Positions 6,401-9,438 of a DNA stretch of 9,438 nucleotides are shown here, one piece after another. A program made the translations under genes and the position numbers. Where the stretch lies: the NCBI GenBank assembly GCA_964618855.1, contig CAZUCD010000146.1:1-9438 (forward strand), given 5' to 3'. How positions within the stretch are numbered: the first letter of the stretch is position 1; the number at the start of each line of letters is the position of its first letter. Below the pieces are notes generated by a model. The model was given only the letters and a program-made list of their open reading frames with translations. It searched no databases and was not told where the DNA came from. This DNA comes from CAZUCD01 sp964618855 (GTDB lineage: Bacteria > Sumerlaeota > Sumerlaeia > SLMS01 > JANRJK01).

Positions 6401-7982
6401 CAACGGGAGGCTGGTTGCCGCCGCTCAGCCCCGACCCGGTCGAGAACCGGAAGGAGTACGGCTCCATCGGGTTGCCGGCCGCGTCCAGGATGCCGTCCGT
6501 CAGCACAACCTCATAGGTCGTGTTCGGGGAGAGCAGCGACCTCGGAGTCACCGTCAGCAGTTTGCCCTGCCCGAACGAGTGCCAGATGGGGATCGGGGAG
6601 CCTCCCACGGGACGCACGATGAGCGAGACGCCATCGATGATCGTCTCCGTGCGCAGCGTCTCGGGGATCGAAAGCGTGATTGGACAGTGGATCGAGTAGT
6701 TCGTCTGGTCCGGACGCGGGACATGGTAGGCCACGAAGGGGGACCTGTTGTCCGCCGCGGCCTGGTGCGCCCAGATCGCGAGGCCCGGCCCGTCCGTCCC
6801 GTATCCCCCCGTCACGAGGAGGTTCCCCACGGGAAGCGCGAACTGGCTCGCGTCGATCACCCCGGGCACCGTCGCCAGCGTCAGCACGGGCTCGAACGTC
6901 CTCATGTCGATCTTGTACCGGTTCATGAAGGCGTACTCGTCCTGAAACGTCACATATTGGTTTGAACCGGGCAGGTTGCGGTCCGCGACGACCGTCAGGT
7001 TCGTCGGGTCGGAGAAGTCCACGACCATGAATCCCGCGGAGCTCCCCGTGCCACCCTCCCCATCGCGCCGCGGAAAGAAGATGTAGTGCCCGTAAACCTC
7101 CGGCCAGTAGCCGCCGGGGTTCTCGTCCTTCAGCACGTCCAGCAGGACGGGGGCTGCCGGATTCGAGATGTCGTACGCGGCCACGCCCGTCCCGGACTGG
7201 TCCGAGGCGAAGATGAGGATGTTCCCCATGATGAACGGAAAGCCGATCACCCCGGTCTGGCTGAGGTGGTCCCAGGAGGACATGATGGCTGGGCCGGTCG
7301 GCGCGCCGCCATTCGGCCAGTCGTAGATCCACGACGCGAGCGAACGCCGCACCGCCAGGAAGGTCGGGCCGCTGACGGCGTTGTACGTCCAGAAGTCGCG
7401 CACTCCCCACGGGGATTGCGCGCCGGACTTGTCGACGCCCCCGATCGGCAGGCCGTTGTCCCCCTCCATCGATGCGCGCCGGAGCTGCGAGGACCCGATC
7501 GCGGTGCCACTTCCGCCGATGCGCAGGCTGTCGCGCCACAGGTCAGGGCCTCCGCTGCCGCATGGGAGGTTCGCAGAAGTCAGGCAGTGCGGGCCAACGT
7601 ACAGGTACGGCCCCGAGTGGAAGTATCCGTGCGCGTGGAAGCCGCTCGCGTGCGCGGGCAGCAGGGTCACCACCGGGTTCGCCGGATCGTTGATGTCCAC
7701 CACGCGCATCTGCCAGTCCGCGCCCCCCTGGCTCCCGGGAATCTCGGGTACCGAGACGATGCGCTCCCCGTGCCACGCGATGATGGCGGTGCGGCCCTGC
7801 TCCGGCGCGACCGGGCCGGCGAGCAACTCACCCGCCGTGCGCGGCACATTGGGGAACCCCTGCGCCAGCAGCGCTGTCGGAACCGAAAGGATGGCGGTGG
7901 CGAGATTGAACAGGAGGAACTGGGAGGGGCGGTGGGAAGACGCACCACCGCACACTTTTGGTGCACGCTTGGAAAGCGACAT
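3489..7982 (-). CDS. Secreted multidomain di-heme cytochrome/beta-propeller protein
   Basis: An exported protein of 1,497 residues from the ATG at 7982, chosen because GGAG lies 4 nt upstream and a signal peptide follows (hydrophobic core about 22-39, likely cleavage after LLA at about 40). Order: LVIVD-type repeats with VVDINDPANPVV, AAYDISNPAAPV and VVDFSDPTNLTVV (about 92-330); Ig-like Big_5 domain ending RFSTGSG (about 435-518); PKD domain with DFGDGTP and YQVTVQARD (about 524-611); YVTN/YncE-like propeller (about 619-959); cytochrome c peroxidase/MauG-like domain from about 975 with CATCH (Cys1006, Cys1009, His1010), DFEIDMRDAFGG, CAACH (Cys1138, Cys1141, His1142) and APYFHDGSAATLAEVF; a CBM6/35-like sandwich (about 1235-1337); then the heme domain's closing helix DISAYLNSLD (about 1359-1368); and a final Ig-like sandwich to a Gly-rich end. 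Two c-type hemes are expected, so it folds outside the cytoplasm. A peroxidase or electron-transfer role at a surface or polysaccharide is inferred; substrate and partner are unknown. GTG at 8075 would add 31 residues that spoil the signal peptide. Confidence 0.88.
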   Translation of the reverse strand: MSLSKRAPKVCGGASSHRPSQFLLFNLATAILSVPTALLAQGFPNVPRTAGELLAGPVAPEQGRTAIIAWHGERIVSVPEIPGSQGGADWQMRVVDINDPANPVVTLLPAHASGFHAHGYFHSGPYLYVGPHCLTSANLPCGSGGPDLWRDSLRIGGSGTAIGSSQLRRASMEGDNGLPIGGVDKSGAQSPWGVRDFWTYNAVSGPTFLAVRRSLASWIYDWPNGGAPTGPAIMSSWDHLSQTGVIGFPFIMGNILIFASDQSGTGVAAYDISNPAAPVLLDVLKDENPGGYWPEVYGHYIFFPRRDGEGGTGSSAGFMVVDFSDPTNLTVVADRNLPGSNQYVTFQDEYAFMNRYKIDMRTFEPVLTLATVPGVIDASQFALPVGNLLVTGGYGTDGPGLAIWAHQAAADNRSPFVAYHVPRPDQTNYSIHCPITLSIPETLRTETIIDGVSLIVRPVGGSPIPIWHSFGQGKLLTVTPRSLLSPNTTYEVVLTDGILDAAGNPMEPYSFRFSTGSGLSGGNQPPVVNAITAVPGVGTPAVPVDLSWSGSDPDGAFIEFRVDFGDGTPKTAWGAPTTANHAYAQAGHYQVTVQARDAAGSVAARSRTVTVATAPSEPNSTASSPVVVDSAAGRAYAVNPDVDTVSAVHTGTLAKVWESPVAGHPKSIATANDGTVWVACRDGDAIDILDGATGAFVQRLPLGHGRAPVGIAPVPGGGTMLVACDGDGTLRRFSVATRSQTGSLALGPSPRAIAVNQAGTRALVTRFISGEHSGSLYDVALGGSMSLTRTINLARDRSADGSASSRGVPNYLSGVRISPDGQWAWVVGKKDNTTRGSFFSPLNVPGQDNTVRAQLMLVDLVANAEDLTRRLDIDNSDSPTSVAFSPLGDYAFIALQGNAQVAVVDVLDFMRQDSPGTVKTRLGAGISPQGVAFDAGATRLFANNFMGRSMTAISLSEFLDSGSGSVPSQTVPLVSEERLHPSVLLGKRIFYHASDPRMSAEGYISCATCHVDGGHDGRTFDFTNRGEGFRNTGDLRGRSGTGHGAVHWSANFDEIQDFEIDMRDAFGGSGFIPNGQYVSIAAPLGAPKAGASADLDALAAYVTSLGSASIPRSPHRNADGSLTASALVGQALFNAHGCAACHNPATEYTDRTRHNVGTLRASSGNRLGGVLDGIDTPTLLGLHATAPYFHDGSAATLAEVFTVTGGRMEQAENGTLANGAFADTVTWHPYKEWHGGAFVELDGSGTVTFTDVASSVAGPGFVEVRYNSGYGASQLRLIVNGTTINTTVPITPNEPMWLPNEWRTVRIPVTYQAGMNTIVFREGNTFASLKVDDMVFSTPGDRALASAHVRGFTVQETSDISAYLNSLDGTNALHPLVSVSRGTMIPQGGTDSVTVPTGAVDHTLAYTLANPGAGPLNLGQFRVDVTPSGAAWIEAHPAANVPAGGQTTLNLRFQTPPVPCTATVRGWSDVAGIGEVQFTVQATVGGGSGIGEFMDYE

Positions 7983-7986
7983 CGGG

Positions 7987-8065
7987 CTCCAACCGGCAGG
8001 ATCGGAAGGGCCGATCCCAAGTTTCGTGGGGAATTGCTGTCGCAGTCGCCGCCGGTTGGCAACCG
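7987..8065 (-). promoter_or_regulatory. Structured leader with RBS upstream of the heme gene
   Basis: On the minus strand the RBS GGAG (7990-7987) sits 4 nt before the ATG. Its first two G's belong to GCCGGTTGG (7997-7989), which is complementary to CCAACCGGC at 8059-8051, a 9-bp long-range stem. Inside that stem lies a perfect 7-bp hairpin, GGATCGG/CCGATCC around a 5-nt loop (7999-8017). The upstream arm is also part of a 13-bp palindrome, CGGTTG-G-CAACCG (8053-8065). This could be an operator, an RNA fold that covers the RBS, or both. I do not recognise it as a known riboswitch, and I see no convincing -35/-10 pair nearby. Confidence 0.45.
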
Positions 8066-8129
8066 TGAGCCTCACCCGAATGCACGATCCCGGCCAAAAT
8101 CAGGGGAAGCCCGATGGACTGGAGCCTCA

Positions 8130-8156
8130 GCCCCGCACGGCGCCACGCGCCGGGGC
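8130..8156 (-). repeat. Hairpin in the hydrolase-heme gene gap
   Basis: GCCCCG (8130-8135) and CGGGGC (8151-8156) form a 6-bp inverted repeat with a 15-nt loop. It lies in the untranslated stretch between the hydrolase gene and the heme gene. No T-tract and no recognisable function. The rest of 8066-8247 shows no gene that I can support. Confidence 0.25.
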
Positions 8157-8188
8157 CTCGCTGCAAGGCGCGGGCAGAACAATCAGGT

Positions 8189-8203
8189 CGCTTCGTGGAA
8201 GCG
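8189..8203 (-). terminator. Candidate terminator after the hydrolase gene
   Basis: CGCTTC-GTG-GAAGCG (plus-strand orientation) is a perfect 6-bp stem with a 3-nt loop, 44 nt past the hydrolase stop. On the minus strand it is followed by the moderately T-rich ACCTGATTGTTCTG. It could be a weak intrinsic terminator separating this gene from the heme gene. Confidence 0.35.
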
Positions 8204-8247
8204 CACCGACGACGGGGCCGGAAAGAGTGGTCCTGTCCGCGTTGATG

Positions 8248-9024
8248 CTACTGGAAGAGTTCGGCGAGGAAGTCCTTCATGGCGCGCCATGAGCGGCGGT
8301 CGGCGGTTTCGTTGTAGGCCGCGCCGCGGGAGTTGTCGTTGCCGGCATCCGGATTGGTGAAGCTGTGGACGGCGCCGCCGTAGCTGGTCATCTGCCAGTC
8401 CGCGCCGGAGTCGCGCATTTCCTTCTCGAAACCTGCGACTTCCTCTGGCTTGACGAAGGGATCGTCTGCGCCGTGGAGGACCAGAACCTTGGCCTTCATG
8501 TCGCCCTTGGCGGCGGGCTTGGGGGCGTCGAGGCCGCCGTGGAAGCTGACGACGCCGGCGATCGGGGCGCCGGAGCGTGCGAGCTCGAGGACGGTGGTGC
8601 CGCCGAAGCAGTAGCCGATGGCGGCCACGCGGGCGGGGTCGACGTCGTCGCGCTTGAGGAGCTCGTCGAGGCCCGCCCGAATGCGGGCGCGCATCAGGTC
8701 GCGGTCCCCCTTGTACTTGCCCGCGAGCGCGCCGGCCTCCTTCGTGTCCTTCGCGCGGACACCCTTGCCGTACATGTCCACGGCGAAGGCGACGTAGCCC
8801 TCCTCGGCAAGCATGCGTGCCCGCTTCTTGGCGTTCTCGCCGAGGCCCATCCATTCGTGGACGACGAGGACGCCGGGGCGGCGTTCCTTGGCGGAGTCGT
8901 CGTAGGCGATGTAGCCCTCGAGTTCGACGTCTCCGTGGCGGTAGGCGAAGTCCCTGGCGATGATTTCGGCGCGTGCCGTCCCTGCGAGGAGCATGGCGGC
9001 CATGGCGAGTGCGAGTAGGCGCAT
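8248..9024 (-). CDS. Secreted dienelactone hydrolase family protein
   Basis: An alpha/beta hydrolase of the dienelactone hydrolase family, 258 residues. The family acts on small cyclic or aryl esters; the true substrate is unknown. The catalytic triad is visible: nucleophile Cys139 in GYCFGG, Asp188 in HGADDPFV, and His220 in GAVHSF. Also seen are Glu36 in LEGYIA (the active-site glutamate of the family) and the early strand GVLVVHEWMGLG (about 51-62). A Sec signal peptide (residues 1-19, cleavage after ARA) marks it as periplasmic or secreted, unlike the cytoplasmic chlorocatechol-pathway enzymes. ATG at 9024 has GGGA about 9 nt upstream. The frame is open further upstream to 9309, but that stretch is antisense-like Pro/Ser/Arg-rich shadow of the GGDEF gene and would bury the signal peptide. 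The gene starts 49 bp after the GGDEF gene stop, with a GC hairpin between them, so the two may be only partly co-transcribed. Confidence 0.9.
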   Translation of the reverse strand: MRLLALAMAAMLLAGTARAEIIARDFAYRHGDVELEGYIAYDDSAKERRPGVLVVHEWMGLGENAKKRARMLAEEGYVAFAVDMYGKGVRAKDTKEAGALAGKYKGDRDLMRARIRAGLDELLKRDDVDPARVAAIGYCFGGTTVLELARSGAPIAGVVSFHGGLDAPKPAAKGDMKAKVLVLHGADDPFVKPEEVAGFEKEMRDSGADWQMTSYGGAVHSFTNPDAGNDNSRGAAYNETADRRSWRAMKDFLAELFQ

Positions 9025-9052
9025 GATGCGGATTCCCGGATGGTGGTGATGC

Positions 9053-9067
9053 GGGGCCCAGGGCCCC
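9053..9067 (-). terminator. GC palindrome between GGDEF and hydrolase genes
   Basis: GGGGCCCAGGGCCCC is a 15-bp palindrome with a single central base. As RNA it gives a 5-bp GGGGC/GCCCC stem with a 5-nt loop. It lies 6 nt past the GGDEF stop and 28 nt before the hydrolase start. No T-tract follows, so it could be a partial terminator, an mRNA-stability hairpin or a protein binding site. Confidence 0.45.
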
Positions 9068-9073
9068 GGGTAC

Positions 9074-9438
9074 TCATGGATCTTCGGCGGAGGGTTCCTC
9101 GTCGAAGGCCTGGCTGTCGTTGGGGAAGGCGCAGCGGTTCCTGCCGGCCTCCTTGGCGCGGTAGAGCTGCTCGTCGGCGCGGCGGAACAGCGTGTCGACC
9201 GTGTCCCCGATGCGGAAGTCTGCGGCGCCGATGCTGACGGTGAGCCTGAGCACGCGGGTGCCGAGGACGAGTTCCGACGAGGCGACGGCCTTTCGGATGC
9301 GTTCGGCAAGCTGCTTGGCGTCGGCGGGGCGTGTGTCCGGCAGGGCGAGGCCGAATTCCTCCCCGCCCCAGCGCGCCACGAGGTCGCTGTCCCGCGAGGA
9401 CGTGCAGCACGCCTTCGAGGTGATGGCCTCGCTCGAGG
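9074..9438 (-). CDS. GGDEF-domain diguanylate cyclase (C-terminal part, frame disrupted at edge)
   Basis: C-terminal part of a GGDEF domain, which makes the second messenger cyclic di-GMP from two GTP. It runs off the right edge. Visible: the active-site loop DLVARWGGEEF (GGEEF at 9367-9353), an intact RxxD inhibitory site (RDSD, five residues before GGEEF), AKQLAERIRKAV, LTVSIGAADF, and the closing DTLFRRADEQLYRAKEAGRNRC, then a short acidic tail. These residues suggest an active, product-inhibited cyclase. Upstream of about 9395 the in-frame peptide no longer looks like a GGDEF domain, while another frame reads GHHLEGVLHVLA, close to the expected GHxxGDxVLxxVA. This points to a frameshift or small deletion at the edge, real or an assembly error. 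Any sensor domain lies outside the window. Confidence 0.87.
   Translation of the reverse strand, partial: SSEAITSKACCTSSRDSDLVARWGGEEFGLALPDTRPADAKQLAERIRKAVASSELVLGTRVLRLTVSIGAADFRIGDTVDTLFRRADEQLYRAKEAGRNRCAFPNDSQAFDEEPSAEDP

Noticed and set aside
4281..6965. Very long plus-strand open frame (894 residues) opposite the heme gene
   Set aside because: It is exactly codon-aligned antisense to the heme gene, where stops are rare because Leu TTA/CTA and Ser TCA codons are avoided in GC-rich DNA. The peptide is Arg/His/Val-rich with no recognisable domain, while the other strand has clear domains and CXXCH motifs.
7086..8360. Plus-strand open frame of 424 residues covering the heme gene start and the leader
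   Set aside because: Low-complexity Arg/Gly/Ala composition, no domain, and it runs through the minus-strand signal peptide and the hydrolase C-terminus; a shadow frame.
9025..9309. N-terminal extension of the hydrolase to 9309
   Set aside because: It overlaps the well-supported GGDEF gene in another frame, is low-complexity, and would bury a good signal peptide that starts at the ATG at 9024.

Overview
This window is GC-rich bacterial DNA with strong G/C bias at third codon positions. It carries five protein genes and no RNA gene, insertion sequence or CRISPR array that I can see. The lineage is uncertain. The huge secreted di-heme/beta-propeller/PKD/CBM protein and the FemAB-like GNAT protein are typical of large-genome environmental bacteria (Planctomycetota, Hydrogenedentota, Verrucomicrobiota or Myxococcota-like); this is inference from architecture. 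TAG and TGA both serve as stops. The odd length, with both ends inside genes and both ends reading abnormally, suggests a whole metagenomic contig rather than a slice of a finished genome.

Layout. On the plus strand, 1-2261 is a cydAB operon for cytochrome bd quinol oxidase; cydA lacks its 5' end. It meets a minus-strand gene tail to tail over a perfect hairpin (2264-2286) that can serve as a terminator in both directions. Everything else is on the minus strand, read from high to low coordinates: the C-terminal part of a GGDEF protein (9438-9074), a secreted dienelactone-hydrolase-family protein (9024-8248), a structured leader of about 265 bp, a secreted multidomain di-heme protein of about 1,500 residues (7982-3489), a 225 bp gap, and a FemAB/BioF2-like GNAT protein (3263-2271).

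The genes do not form one obvious pathway. CydAB is membrane respiration with high oxygen affinity. The giant protein is exported and combines LVIVD and YVTN-type propellers, an Ig-like (Big_5) domain, a PKD domain, a cytochrome c peroxidase/MauG-like heme domain with two CXXCH sites, and a CBM6/35-like module apparently inserted inside the heme domain. It looks like an extracytoplasmic redox protein that binds a surface or polysaccharide.

Most worth a second look: (1) 34 in-frame codons with clear coding composition directly after the amber stop of the giant gene; (2) its split heme-CBM architecture; (3) a nested inverted-repeat leader that could mask its ribosome binding site; (4) a probable frame disruption in the GGDEF gene at the right edge; (5) an unusual loop or chimeric join in CydA at the left edge. 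I found no convincing wholly new multi-gene system.
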